Source: WRCA01 sp964587855 (GTDB lineage: Bacteria; Pseudomonadota; Alphaproteobacteria; Rs-D84). Taken from it: a stretch of DNA of 64,000 nucleotides. The translations under genes were made by a program, and so were the position numbers. Positions 18,301 to 25,879 of this stretch are shown one piece after another (positions within the stretch are counted from its first letter, which is position 1; every line of letters starts with the position of its first letter). The notes below the pieces were generated by a model, which was not told the origin of the DNA, ran no database searches, and saw only the letters and a list, made by a program, of their open reading frames with translations. The stretch covers positions 62,001 to 126,000 of the forward strand of contig CAZPLT010000001.1 of NCBI GenBank assembly GCA_964587855.1. Reading direction: 5' to 3'.

Positions 18301-18759
18301 AAAAATTTGTTTTCCAGTTTCTGGATTCATCCATGATAGAGTAGCCGCACTCATAGTAATGTAACTGGGGCTGGCATTAGTTCCAGTAAAATGAAGTTCA
18401 GCCCATTGTTTCGAACTAAATAAATTTGTAGCGGTATATATTGAGTCAGGGATAGTAAAACTAAATATAAAATCGTCAGTAATAATTTGTCCATTATCTT
18501 GAATTAATGGAACTCCATTAATTACAGTTCCAACATAAGGGTTTGTGCTGGTTGGTAATTCAGATAATTGAGTTAAAGTTGTTTCACAGGTAGATTCAAC
18601 ACAAAACTTTTTCTGTGTTTTGTTCATATAAAATACAGATGGAGAACCAACAGATGTACCGCCAACAAGATTAATTTGTATTATTTGATCTGCAGCAAAA
18701 GCGTTAGTACAAGTAAAGAATAAGCAAGATAAAAATGCTGTAAGTTTAATAAATTTCAT
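15295..18759 (-). CDS. Large Cys-rich exported repeat protein (interrupted by an assembly gap)
   Basis: About 1,154 residues as assembled. Signal peptide MKFIKLTAFLSCLFFTCTNAFA, an N-terminal beta-rich domain (about 23-225) and then many Cys modules (GEYLPEGKTECGICL, GEFLQAGATSCSLC, GGWCPGGTFS) that resemble ephrin-receptor-like / GCC2-GCC3 repeats of surface proteins. Two tandem copies of a 351-residue unit lie at about residues 310-1010. 100 N's (17961-18060) interrupt the gene after the first Cys module; frame is kept across them only as assembled, so length is uncertain. No anchor or sorting signal is seen. A surface or adhesive role is only a guess. Confidence 0.85.
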   Translation of the reverse strand: MKFIKLTAFLSCLFFTCTNAFAADQIIQINLVGGTSVGSPSVFYMNKTQKKFCVESTCETTLTQLSELPTSTNPYVGTVINGVPLIQDNGQIITDDFIFSFTIPDSIYTATNLFSSKQWAELHFTGTNASPSYITMSAATLSWMNPETGKQIFKLAAVPTSPGKKFLAFSTTSNLAADGSLIVIDGSGNILSFAKSLSGNMDVFALWETLPTEIICSAGEYLPEGKTECGICLXXXXXXXXXXXXXXXXXXXXXXXXXXXXXXXXXXCPEAAPISPKGSDSADDCIVSEITCMPGEFLQAGATSCSLCYENNWCPGGTFSASTSDQGTNICPNDGQSVGNTSSIYQCYKDQLPTYISNGTGDETCFYGTIGYTEKCIKYVRSCDGGYYSEKGNDYCSTAGIGYYSPQGDLNRYQCPGTKNGGKGETETETASNINQCIISKTIYTTGNNEVINGVGLTSCSYSETTKGYGIAEIMNLEPLTLPKGPITDPQCTNSKIVFCFGGYFLENDSGLECGPVGDGYYSPRPNFNEMTGCIDKSDNCPYELDVEVYQSSRGREACPTEYPLSQLPRNSEKTCYKECKTDISNAKSVTPVKATILYLSWGKDPEPVCQYNVECNTGYKVVDNGTEKAACVSDESSGGITCAGGEYLPANSSTCSSCMNGGWCPGGTFSASTSDQGTNICPNDGQSVGNTSSIYQCYKDQLPTYISNGTGDETCFYGTIGYTEKCIKYVRSCDGGYYSEKGNDYCSTAGIGYYSPQGDLNRYQCPGTKNGGKGETETETASNINQCIISKTIYTTGNNEVINGVGLTSCSYSETTKGYGIAEIMNLEPLTLPKGPITDPQCTNSKIVFCFGGYFLENDTGLECGPVGDGYYSPRPNFNEITGCLDKSGNCPYEFDVEIYQSSRGREKCPDPYIHSELPRNTMKKCYKDCILDVPNSIKVTPTNSKIYITSGGIGEPQPTCKFNVECEEGYKVLENDSEKPSCILDGSICQNDPNALESDSKCVPTKCKDGYHIENSKCIANVVACDIENGLGRKEWMGDNRLNGKWTMCTAYKCNPGYTSERYLTNETDKPCGECKNRRDASGNIAVSAWKEYNCEIATCMYQGELYRLDSTNNTCVQICDTAGREDLTGTMIWDPLSEKCERTCKPGFTSW
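16199..16771. repeat. 573-bp direct repeat, copy A
   Basis: Identical by eye to 17252-17824 at an offset of 1,053 bp (351 codons). Outside this core the two 1,053-bp units are similar but diverged. Confidence 0.93.
17252..17824. repeat. 573-bp direct repeat, copy B
   Basis: The second copy of the perfect repeat inside the Cys-rich gene. It ends 136 bp before the run of N's. Confidence 0.93.
17961..18060. other. Assembly gap (100 N)
   Basis: Exactly 100 undetermined bases, the usual placeholder for a scaffold join of unknown size. It lies in the Cys-module region of the repeat protein, so more repeat modules may be missing. Confidence 0.99.
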
Positions 18760-18839
18760 GATAGTTTTCTCCCTGATGCAAATAAGTCTATAAAAAAAAT
18801 GTATGTTGTTGCAAGTGATATTTTAATTTTTCTAAAAAC

Positions 18840-18868
18840 TTGCAAATAAAAATCAATATTTGTATAAT
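18840..18868 (+). promoter_or_regulatory. Promoter of tRNA-Ser
   Basis: TTGCAA at 18840-18845, exactly 17 bp, consensus TATAAT at 18863-18868; start predicted a few bases before the tRNA. Confidence 0.72.
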
Positions 18869-18878
18869 AACAATCTTT

Positions 18879-18968
18879 GGACAGGTGGCGGAGTGGTTGA
18901 ACGTACCTGACTCGAAATCAGGCATACTCGCAAGGGTATCGAGGGTTCAAATCCCTCCCTGTCCGCCA
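18879..18968 (+). tRNA. tRNA-Ser, anticodon CGA, CCA encoded
   Basis: Acceptor GGACAGG / CCTGTCC, D-arm with GGTTGAA, anticodon stem CCTGA/TCAGG around CTCGAAA, a long variable arm and T-arm GAGGG-TTCAAAT-CCCTC, then G73 and CCA. Reads UCG. Confidence 0.95.
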
Positions 18969-18973
18969 GTTAA

Positions 18974-18993
18974 ATTCCCGCGCAGGCGGGAAT
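18974..18993. repeat. REP-like GC palindrome
   Basis: ATTCCCGC-GCAG-GCGGGAAT directly after tRNA-Ser. It has no T-run and so looks more like a REP-type element than a terminator, although it may help end tRNA transcription. Confidence 0.6.
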
Positions 18994-19006
18994 CCAATGT
19001 AAAAAG

Positions 19007-19315
19007 ATGAGTTTAAATTCTGGTGGTTTTGTTTATATTATGGCTGACCATTATATGGGAACTATTTACATAGGCGTAACAGATAATTTAATTAAAAGAG
19101 CAATAGAACATAAAAGCGGTAGATTTAAAAATAGTTTTACAGATAAATATAAATTAGATAAACTGGTATATTATGAAACCTATGATAATATACACAAAGC
19201 CATGAAACGAGAATTGCAATTAAAAAAATGGCGTAGAAATTGGAAATTGAAATTGATAATAAATCAAAACCCAGAATGGAGTGATTTGTTTTTTAATTTT
19301 GGAGTAGAGTTTTAA
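19007..19315 (+). CDS. GIY-YIG domain protein (YhbQ-like)
   Basis: 102 residues, essentially one GIY-YIG nuclease-fold domain: FVYIMADHYMGTIYIGVTDNLIKRAIEHKSG carries the YIM...YIG pair and the conserved Arg of the helix; LVYYETYDNIHKAMKRELQLKKW holds the catalytic-type Glu. Stand-alone proteins of this type are common and of unsettled role. It sits between tRNA-Ser and ihfB and may be mobile-element derived. No clear Shine-Dalgarno beyond a purine run. Confidence 0.85.
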   Translation: MSLNSGGFVYIMADHYMGTIYIGVTDNLIKRAIEHKSGRFKNSFTDKYKLDKLVYYETYDNIHKAMKRELQLKKWRRNWKLKLIINQNPEWSDLFFNFGVEF

Positions 19316-19344
19316 ATTTCTGCGCATTATGTAATTACAGGGGG

Positions 19345-19362
19345 CACCCGCCTTCGCGGGTG
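19345..19362. repeat. GC-rich palindrome immediately before ihfB
   Basis: CACCCGC-CTTC-GCGGGTG ends nine bases before the ihfB ATG, followed by TAAAAAAA. It occupies the place of the ribosome binding site, so it is either a REP-like element, a terminator for the GIY-YIG gene, or a translational control hairpin. Confidence 0.6.
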
Positions 19363-19370
19363 TAAAAAAA

Positions 19371-19652
19371 ATGAAACGTTCAGATATAGTTCGTTCTATT
19401 CAAGTAAAGTTTAATAATATGCCGGCGACAGATTCGGCGGCAATGATTGATTGTGTATCAAAACGTCTGGCAGATGCATTATCAAATGGTGATCGTATAG
19501 AGCTTCGTGGATTTGGTTCTTTCCAGTCCAGAACTCATGCGCCTAAAACAACAACTAATCCGCGTACGGGACAGAAAATGAATCTGCCCAGTCGTAAAAC
19601 AATTTTGTTCCGCGCCAGTCCGGAACTTATAAAAAAAATGAATGAGGCATAA
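19371..19652 (+). CDS. ihfB: Integration host factor beta-type DNA-bending protein
   Basis: 93 residues of the HU/IHF family. RIELRGFGSFQSRTHAPKTTTNPRTGQKMNLPSRK contains the beta-arm with the NPRTG tip whose proline intercalates in the DNA minor groove; RGFGSF is more IHF-beta than HU. The bending factor would act with IHF-alpha. It ends directly before the ATG of the carboxyltransferase gene, so the two are cotranscribed. Confidence 0.8.
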   Translation: MKRSDIVRSIQVKFNNMPATDSAAMIDCVSKRLADALSNGDRIELRGFGSFQSRTHAPKTTTNPRTGQKMNLPSRKTILFRASPELIKKMNEA

Positions 19653-21404
19653 ATGTGGAAATTAAAAGCTCCGGGTATTAAAAGTCGTAAACGCGAAAAA
19701 TATGATCGTGTGAAAAAGCTGATGTGGATAAAGTGTCAATCCTGTGGAAAGTTGGTTTATTATAAAGATTATAAAGATAATTCTTATATTTGTCCGAAAT
19801 GTGGGCATGCTTTTTCAATGACACCAAAACAGCGGTTTGATTTGTTGTTTGATAACAATGATTGGACGCTTTTGAAATTGCCGGTTACATCCGATGATCC
19901 ATTAAATTTTTGTGACAGGGTTCCTTATAAAGAACGCTTGGCCGAGGCCAGACAAGAAACTGGTCGCTCGGATGCTTTAACAGCGGCCGATGGTAAAATA
20001 AGTGGTATTGATACAACAATTGCGGTTATGAATCCTGATTTTATGTTGGGGTCTATGGGACGCAGTGTTGGCGATGGAATTATTGCATCAATTGAACATG
20101 CAATTGAAAAAAAACACCCTTATGTAATGATCACTACATCTGGTGGTGCGCGTATGCAGGAAAACATTTTATCCTTGATGCAGATGGCGCGTACAACCGC
20201 TGCTGTAAACAAACTTCATGCTGCAAAATTGCCATACATTGTTGTTTTGGCTGATCCTACCTTTGGTGGTGTAACGGCATCTTTTGCTATGCTGGGGGAT
20301 ATTCATATTGCCGAAGCAGGGGCACGAATCGGTTTCGCTGGTAAGCGACTTATTGAACAAAACATGCGTGAAAAATTACCATCTAATTTTCAAACTGCTG
20401 ACTTTATGTATGAACATGGAATGGTTGATATTGTATCCCCCAGAAAAAAATTAAAAGAAGAATTGGAATCAATTTTAAGTGTTTTAACTAAACAACCTGT
20501 AAAACAGATAGAACCAATTTTAGTAGATACTCCTAAATATGTTGTGAATGGGAAAGTTAAATCCAAAACAGCAACAGCAGGGGCATATGAAAAAGTTTTA
20601 TTGGCCAGAAATGAAAATCGTCCGCACTTTTTGGATTATATATCTGGATTAACAACAGATTGGACCCCACTTGCTGGCGATAGATTGTTTGGTGAAGACC
20701 CAGCAATGCAGGGCGGACTGGCTTATTTTCGTGGGATTCCATCTGTAATTATCGGTCAGGAAAAGGGTCGTGATATTGCAACCCGTCAAAAATATAGATT
20801 CGGAATGCCCGTGCCCGAGGGTTATCGCAAAGCGCAAAGATTAATGAGACTGGCTGAAAAATTTACTTTGCCATTAATATCGCTGTTTGACACATCTGGT
20901 GCTTTTGCAGGACGCGAAGGCGAAGAACGTGGTCAATCCCAGGCGGTCGCCGCCAGTATTGCAACTGGTTTATCAATTGCAACCCCATTCGTTGCAATCA
21001 ATGTAGGCGAGGGAGGATCTGGTGGTGCAATTGCAATTGCAACAGGGGATCGCGTATTAATGTTAGAGAATGCTATTTATTCTGTTATTGCACCAGAATC
21101 TTGTTCAACCATTTTATGGAAAGATAACAAGTTCAAAGATGTTGCAGCGGAAGCTATGAAATTGACAGCACGCGATTTGGCAGCGGTTGGCGTAATTGAT
21201 GAAATTATCAAAGAACCCAGCAAGGGCGCACATACAGATTGGCAAACAACAATGGAAATGGTAGCAACATCTGTTGTAAAGAATATAAAAGAATTGCAAG
21301 AAATTCCAGCGGATAAATTACCAAAAATACGCGCTGATAAATTCTTTTCTATGACACGAGATGTTGAAATTCACCAGCCAGAAAATGAGAATATTGAAGA
21401 ATAA
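19653..21404 (+). CDS. accDA: Fused acetyl-CoA carboxylase carboxyltransferase, beta-alpha (AccD-AccA)
   Basis: 583 residues joining both carboxyltransferase subunits. Residues about 1-285 are AccD: a four-Cys zinc ribbon (CQSCGK ... CPKCGH, about 29-51) and TTSGGARMQENILSLMQM. Residues about 295-583 are AccA: GYRKAQRLMRLAEKF, IGEGG-type VGEGGSGGAIAIATGD and APESCSTILWK. The normal N-terminal helical part of AccA (about 40 residues) is missing, replaced by a short linker. The enzyme transfers CO2 from carboxybiotin to acetyl-CoA, the first step of fatty acid synthesis. accB and accC are not in the window. Confidence 0.94.
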   Translation: MWKLKAPGIKSRKREKYDRVKKLMWIKCQSCGKLVYYKDYKDNSYICPKCGHAFSMTPKQRFDLLFDNNDWTLLKLPVTSDDPLNFCDRVPYKERLAEARQETGRSDALTAADGKISGIDTTIAVMNPDFMLGSMGRSVGDGIIASIEHAIEKKHPYVMITTSGGARMQENILSLMQMARTTAAVNKLHAAKLPYIVVLADPTFGGVTASFAMLGDIHIAEAGARIGFAGKRLIEQNMREKLPSNFQTADFMYEHGMVDIVSPRKKLKEELESILSVLTKQPVKQIEPILVDTPKYVVNGKVKSKTATAGAYEKVLLARNENRPHFLDYISGLTTDWTPLAGDRLFGEDPAMQGGLAYFRGIPSVIIGQEKGRDIATRQKYRFGMPVPEGYRKAQRLMRLAEKFTLPLISLFDTSGAFAGREGEERGQSQAVAASIATGLSIATPFVAINVGEGGSGGAIAIATGDRVLMLENAIYSVIAPESCSTILWKDNKFKDVAAEAMKLTARDLAAVGVIDEIIKEPSKGAHTDWQTTMEMVATSVVKNIKELQEIPADKLPKIRADKFFSMTRDVEIHQPENENIEE

Positions 21405-21428
21405 AATAGTATTTTATTTATAAATGTC

Positions 21429-21457
21429 TTGCAAATCTGAATAAAATCTTTTATACT
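21429..21457 (+). promoter_or_regulatory. Promoter of rpsB-tsf
   Basis: TTGCAA at 21429-21434, 17 bp, TATACT at 21452-21457, followed by a GC-rich CGCGC discriminator. Start predicted near 21464. Confidence 0.68.
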
Positions 21458-21463
21458 CGCGCT

Positions 21464-21619
21464 ACGCGCAGTTGAAAAACTGCGTAAAAACACAGATTTT
21501 TTCCAAGTTTCTGTCCCATTTTTGGGTATGCCGGAAAAAGTCAAGGAAACAACAGAAACGCAAAAGATTTATAATTTATTTTATAATTGTTTTGCGATTG
21601 CTATTTAAGGAGCAAAACT
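21464..21619 (+). promoter_or_regulatory. Long structured leader of rpsB
   Basis: About 156 nt of untranslated leader. Hairpin 1: CGCAGTT-GAAA-AACTGCG (21467-21484), a seven-bp stem with a GNRA loop. A second AT-rich arm closes with CGCAAAA (about 21559) and TTTTGCG (about 21590) around an inner TTATAA/TTATAA pairing, just before AAGGAG. S2 is known to repress its own operon through the rpsB leader in other bacteria; here that is inferred. Confidence 0.5.
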
Positions 21620-22483
21620 ATGGCATTGCCAAAATTTACCATGAAACAATTGATGGAAGCCGGTGTTCATTTCGGCCATCATACTCGTCGTTGGAACCCA
21701 CTTATGGGGGCTTATGTTTACGGGGTCAAAGATAAGATTCACATTATTAACTTAAATAAAACTGCACCAATGCTTTATCGTGCTTTGGATGCGCTGGAAA
21801 AAATTACAGCTGCCGGTGGCAAGGTTTTATTCGTTGCAACAAAATACCAAGCCAAAGATATTGTAAAAGATGCCGCTGAACGTTGCGGACAATTTTATGT
21901 TAACAATCGTTGGTTGGGTGGAATGATAACTAACTGGTCAACAGTTTCACAATCGATTCGTCGTTTGAAAAAGCTGGAGGCAGATATTGAAAACTTTGAA
22001 AAGCTTGGATTTACCAAGAAAGAAGTCGGTGTAATGCAAAAAGAATCAGAAAAATTGCGCGAAATTTTCGGCGGAATTTTGGATATGCATGGAACACCCC
22101 AGGCAGTTGTTATTATCGATATGCCACGCGAAATGAATGCAGTTCGTGAAGCAAAAGTTTTGGATATTCCAACAATTGCAATTGCAGATACAAATGCAAA
22201 CCCAGAATTGGTTGATTATCCTGTTCCTGGAAATGATGACGCTTCGCGTGCAATTCAATTATATTGTGACTTGTTCGTAGATGCTATTTTGTCTGGAATT
22301 GAAAAACGTTTGGGCGGCGCCCAAGGTAAGAAAGTCGTATCCAGTGATATGGCACCAGATCCAATAGAAATAATTGAAGAAACTGCAAAAGAAAAAGAAG
22401 CAAAAATAAAATCCAAAGCCAGTGAACAACGTGAAACTCGTCGTGAAAAATTGGTCGAAAAACTTGAAGAAAAAGGTGAATAA
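21620..22483 (+). CDS. rpsB: 30S ribosomal protein S2
   Basis: 287 residues starting MALPKFTMKQLMEAGVHFGHHTRRWNP, with the S2 core NRWLGGMITNW and PREMNAVREAKVLDIPTIAIADTNANPELVDYPVPGNDDA. A Lys/Glu-rich C-terminal tail of about 40 residues extends beyond the usual end. The frame is open from 21587, but AAGGAG before ATG 21620 and the S2 N-terminus decide the start. tsf follows by one base. Confidence 0.97.
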   Translation: MALPKFTMKQLMEAGVHFGHHTRRWNPLMGAYVYGVKDKIHIINLNKTAPMLYRALDALEKITAAGGKVLFVATKYQAKDIVKDAAERCGQFYVNNRWLGGMITNWSTVSQSIRRLKKLEADIENFEKLGFTKKEVGVMQKESEKLREIFGGILDMHGTPQAVVIIDMPREMNAVREAKVLDIPTIAIADTNANPELVDYPVPGNDDASRAIQLYCDLFVDAILSGIEKRLGGAQGKKVVSSDMAPDPIEIIEETAKEKEAKIKSKASEQRETRREKLVEKLEEKGE

Positions 22484-22484
22484 T

Positions 22485-23354
22485 ATGGCAGAGATTACAG
22501 CAAAATTAATTCAAGAACTGCGCGAAAAAACATCCGCAGGAATGATGGATTGCAAAAAAGCTTTGATTGAAAATAATGGAGATGTCCAGGCAGCTGCTGA
22601 CTGGTTGCGTCAAAAAGGTATTGTAAAGGCTGCATCTAAAGCTGGTCGTGTTGCATCCAGTGGATTGGTCACCGTTGTTAAATGCGATGGAATGGGATGT
22701 GTTGTTGAATTAAATGCAGAAACAGACTTTGTTGCGAAAAATGAAAAGTTCCAAAAATTGGTCGCGGATGTCGCGAATAAAGCTTTGGAATTAGGCGGTG
22801 ATTTTGATGCAACAATGAATGCGGTCAAAGATGATATTGCAGCCACGATTTCAACAATCGGCGAAAATATGAATTTGCGCAGAATTACGAAAGTCAATGG
22901 TCAACATATTTATTCTTATGTTCATAACGCATTGGTTCCAGGCATGGGACAAATCGGTGTAATCGTTGCTTTGGACGGGGATAAAGCTGGTGCGGACGAA
23001 GTTGGTCCAAAAATTGCAATGCACATTGCTGCAAACAAACCAGAATTTATGACAATTGATAATGTTGATCCTGTATCAGTTGAGCGCGAAAAGAAAATTT
23101 TCATTGAATCAGGCGCAACAAATGGAAAACCGGAAGCTGTCGTTGAAAAGATGGTTGCTGGTCGTATTCAAAAATATTATGGCGAGTCTGTTTTAGAAGA
23201 ACAACCATTTGTAATGGATCCATCTAAAACCATTAAACAAGTTGCAGCAGACGCAGGCGTAAAACTGGCTGGCTTTGCTTATTACTTGTTGGGCGAAGGT
23301 ATCGAAAAGCGCGATGATAATTTGGCGGATGAAGTAGCAAAAATGCTGAAATAA
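22485..23354 (+). CDS. tsf: Elongation factor Ts
   Basis: 289 residues: AEITAKLIQELREKTSAGMMDCKKALIENNGD (UBA-like N-domain and the EF-Tu-contacting region), CVVELNAETDFVAKNEKF and the two core domains to KRDDNLADEVAKML. EF-Ts recycles EF-Tu-GDP. AAAGGTG in the end of rpsB is its ribosome binding site. Cotranscribed with rpsB and closed by a strong terminator. Confidence 0.97.
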   Translation: MAEITAKLIQELREKTSAGMMDCKKALIENNGDVQAAADWLRQKGIVKAASKAGRVASSGLVTVVKCDGMGCVVELNAETDFVAKNEKFQKLVADVANKALELGGDFDATMNAVKDDIAATISTIGENMNLRRITKVNGQHIYSYVHNALVPGMGQIGVIVALDGDKAGADEVGPKIAMHIAANKPEFMTIDNVDPVSVEREKKIFIESGATNGKPEAVVEKMVAGRIQKYYGESVLEEQPFVMDPSKTIKQVAADAGVKLAGFAYYLLGEGIEKRDDNLADEVAKMLK

Positions 23355-23373
23355 AACAAATCCGAACAAATTA

Positions 23374-23404
23374 AAAAAAATCGCGCACCCGCGCGATTTT
23401 TTTT
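23374..23404 (+). terminator. Rho-independent terminator of rpsB-tsf
   Basis: ATCGCGC-ACCC-GCGCGAT stem with an A-run before and an eight-T run after. Confidence 0.9.
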
Positions 23405-23456
23405 ATTACAAAACTTTTAACAATAAATATGTTAAAATAAAAAAACGAGTTAAATT

Positions 23457-24668
23457 ATGAAAACAATATCTGATAAAACTTCATTGGCTATACTGAAATG
23501 GTCCGAGGCATGTATTTATTTTATGCCAATTATTCCAGTCATAGTTTTATTATACCAGGGCAAAAATGTTTCCGTTGGGGATTTCTTTTTAATCCAAGGA
23601 ATATTTCGCCTGGTATCTTTCTTGTTTGAAATTCCATCAGGCTATTTGGCCGATGTGTTTTCACGCAAAAAGATATTATTAATTGGGGCAGCGGTTCAAT
23701 TTTTATCAATGCTTTGGCTGATTTGGGCGGATGGTTTTTTTGGTGTCATGTTGTGCGAGGCAGGCCTTGGTTTGGCTGCTGCACTGTTTTCCGGTACAGG
23801 GGAAGCATACACATTTGATTTATTAAAACGTATGAATAAAGAAAATCAATACTTAAAGGAAAATGGGAGTATTCGTACTTTTGCTCAAACATCTACATTT
23901 ATTGCGACATTGATAGGTGGAGTGGTTTTTGCGTTTAGTGTTGATTTATTGCTGGCAATAGAAGCAATGGCGGCATTTGTCGGACTTTTATTGATCGCGC
24001 GTTTGCCAGAATTGCACGAAGTTCGTCGTAAAATCGCACCTGAAACCAGTCCTTTGCGTGATTTGATAGGTATTACAAAAATGTCTATAAAACATCCTGA
24101 AATTAAATGGTTGATGACATTCCCTGCGATTTATGGAGGATTTACCTTAATTATGTTTTGGGTTTTGCAGCCGATGATGACGGCAGCAATGGTTCCCGTT
24201 GCTTTGTTTGGTTTGTTTGTTGGTATAAACCAAGGAAGCCGAGCGATATTTTCAAAAATAGCGCATAAAGCAAAAGAATTACTGGGGGTCAGAAACCTTT
24301 TGTTCTTATGCCTGGGGCTTTTGGCAGCGGGATTCATCGCTGCAATACTTGCTGTGCATGCGGCAGGCAATATAGCTTTGGTTTATGCTCTCAGTGGATT
24401 TGTTGCGATAATTCCAGCAACTCAAACGATGGCGGCGTTGATTTTTAAAGATTATATTCATAATAAGATAAAATCTGATGAACGTGGAACAATATTATCT
24501 ATTAACTCTATGTTCAGTACAGGTATAACAGGAATAATGATGATTTTGGTAAAACCTATGTTGGATAATCTTGGCATTGTTACGACATTGCTTGTTTGCC
24601 TTGGGGCATTGATTATGATACTATTTCCATTAAAGAAAGTCTTGGCAATAAAAGGGATAAAAAAATGA
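23457..24668 (+). CDS. Major facilitator superfamily transporter
   Basis: 403 residues with about 12 membrane helices. The loop between helices 2 and 3 reads GYLADVFSRKKILLIGA, the MFS motif A (G-x3-D-x2-G/S-R-K). Long central loop around residues 190-210 separates the two six-helix halves. Substrate cannot be read from sequence. The stop overlaps the tyrS start (ATGA), so it is cotranscribed with tyrS and the EnvC-like gene. Confidence 0.87.
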   Translation: MKTISDKTSLAILKWSEACIYFMPIIPVIVLLYQGKNVSVGDFFLIQGIFRLVSFLFEIPSGYLADVFSRKKILLIGAAVQFLSMLWLIWADGFFGVMLCEAGLGLAAALFSGTGEAYTFDLLKRMNKENQYLKENGSIRTFAQTSTFIATLIGGVVFAFSVDLLLAIEAMAAFVGLLLIARLPELHEVRRKIAPETSPLRDLIGITKMSIKHPEIKWLMTFPAIYGGFTLIMFWVLQPMMTAAMVPVALFGLFVGINQGSRAIFSKIAHKAKELLGVRNLLFLCLGLLAAGFIAAILAVHAAGNIALVYALSGFVAIIPATQTMAALIFKDYIHNKIKSDERGTILSINSMFSTGITGIMMILVKPMLDNLGIVTTLLVCLGALIMILFPLKKVLAIKGIKK

Positions 24669-25879
24669 CACAGAAATTATTTGATATGTTGCAAGAGCGT
24701 GGGTTCGTCAAAGATATGACCCACCCACAACAGATAAAAGATTTATTGAATGGCAATAAAAAAATAACTTTTTATGTTGGGATTGATCCAACGGCAGATT
24801 CTTTGCATATTGGGCATTTTTTCGCTCTGCGTATGGCGCGGCATTTGCAAAATGCAGGACACCAAGCAATCGTTTTAATTGGTGGCGCAACAGCGCTGGT
24901 TGGTGATCCAACTGGAAAATCTGATATGCGTAAAATGCTGACCAAAGAGCAAGTCGCACATAATATGGCCGAAGTGGAAACATTGGCGCGGCGTTTTGTT
25001 TTACCAGAAACCAAGTTTGTAAATAATGCAGATTGGATAAATAAATTTTCTTATGTGGATTTTATGCGTTTGGTTGGCACTCATTTCAATGTTAATACAA
25101 TGTTGGCGTCCGAGGCCTATGCCCGCCGTCGTGAAAATGGTGGTCTGACATTTTTGGAAATGGGATATATGCCGATGCAGGCGTATGACTTTGTTCATCT
25201 GAATGATGCGGAAAATTGTGTTCTACAGATTGGCGGCAGTGATCAATGGGGAAATATCGTTGCAGGCACGGAATTATTCAGAAAGAAAAATATTGCCGAA
25301 GGTAAAGACGCGGGCGAAATATACGGCCTGACCGCGCCACTTCTTATGACAGTTGATGGTAAAAAAATGGGTAAAACTGAAAAGGGAACATTGTGGGTTG
25401 CCCGTGATAAAACCACCCCGTTTGAGTTTTATCAATATTTTTACAATATGCCGGACGAAAATACAGGCTTGCTGTTGTCTTTATTTACAGATATACCAAT
25501 GTCGGAAATAGTTGCAATGTGCACGAACGACATTGTTGCATCCAAGAAAAAAATGGCATACGAAGTTACTAAATTGATTCATGGTGAAATGTTGGCGGTT
25601 GATGCTGCCGCAACGGCCAAGTCTTTATTTTGTGGTGGCGCAGAAAGCACCGGAATTCCAAGTAAAAAAATGGCAATGTCTGGGGCTGTGAACATCGTTG
25701 ATTTTTTGGTTCAATCTGACATTGTTCCATCTAAATCCGAAGCGCGCCGGGCAATAGAGCAGGGCGGGATTCAGCTGGATGGAGTCAAAATTATTGATAA
25801 AGATTTTATGGTCCCCCCCGCAGAATCAATAATGATTCAGAAAGGCAAAAAGACTTTCTTGAAAATAGTAACTAAATGA
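24665..25879 (+). CDS. tyrS: Tyrosyl-tRNA synthetase
   Basis: 404 residues. Class I signature HIGHFFALRM (HIGH) and the KMSKS loop in its TyrRS form GKKMGKTEKGT; binding-pocket words GGATALVGDPTGK and QIGGSDQWGNIVAGTEL. A C-terminal S4-like domain (SKSEARRAIEQGGIQLDG) binds tRNA-Tyr. The frame is open from 24596, but ATG 24665 has AAAGGGA upstream and matches the family N-terminus. It overlaps the MFS gene by four bases and the next gene by four. Confidence 0.96.
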   Translation: MTQKLFDMLQERGFVKDMTHPQQIKDLLNGNKKITFYVGIDPTADSLHIGHFFALRMARHLQNAGHQAIVLIGGATALVGDPTGKSDMRKMLTKEQVAHNMAEVETLARRFVLPETKFVNNADWINKFSYVDFMRLVGTHFNVNTMLASEAYARRRENGGLTFLEMGYMPMQAYDFVHLNDAENCVLQIGGSDQWGNIVAGTELFRKKNIAEGKDAGEIYGLTAPLLMTVDGKKMGKTEKGTLWVARDKTTPFEFYQYFYNMPDENTGLLLSLFTDIPMSEIVAMCTNDIVASKKKMAYEVTKLIHGEMLAVDAAATAKSLFCGGAESTGIPSKKMAMSGAVNIVDFLVQSDIVPSKSEARRAIEQGGIQLDGVKIIDKDFMVPPAESIMIQKGKKTFLKIVTK

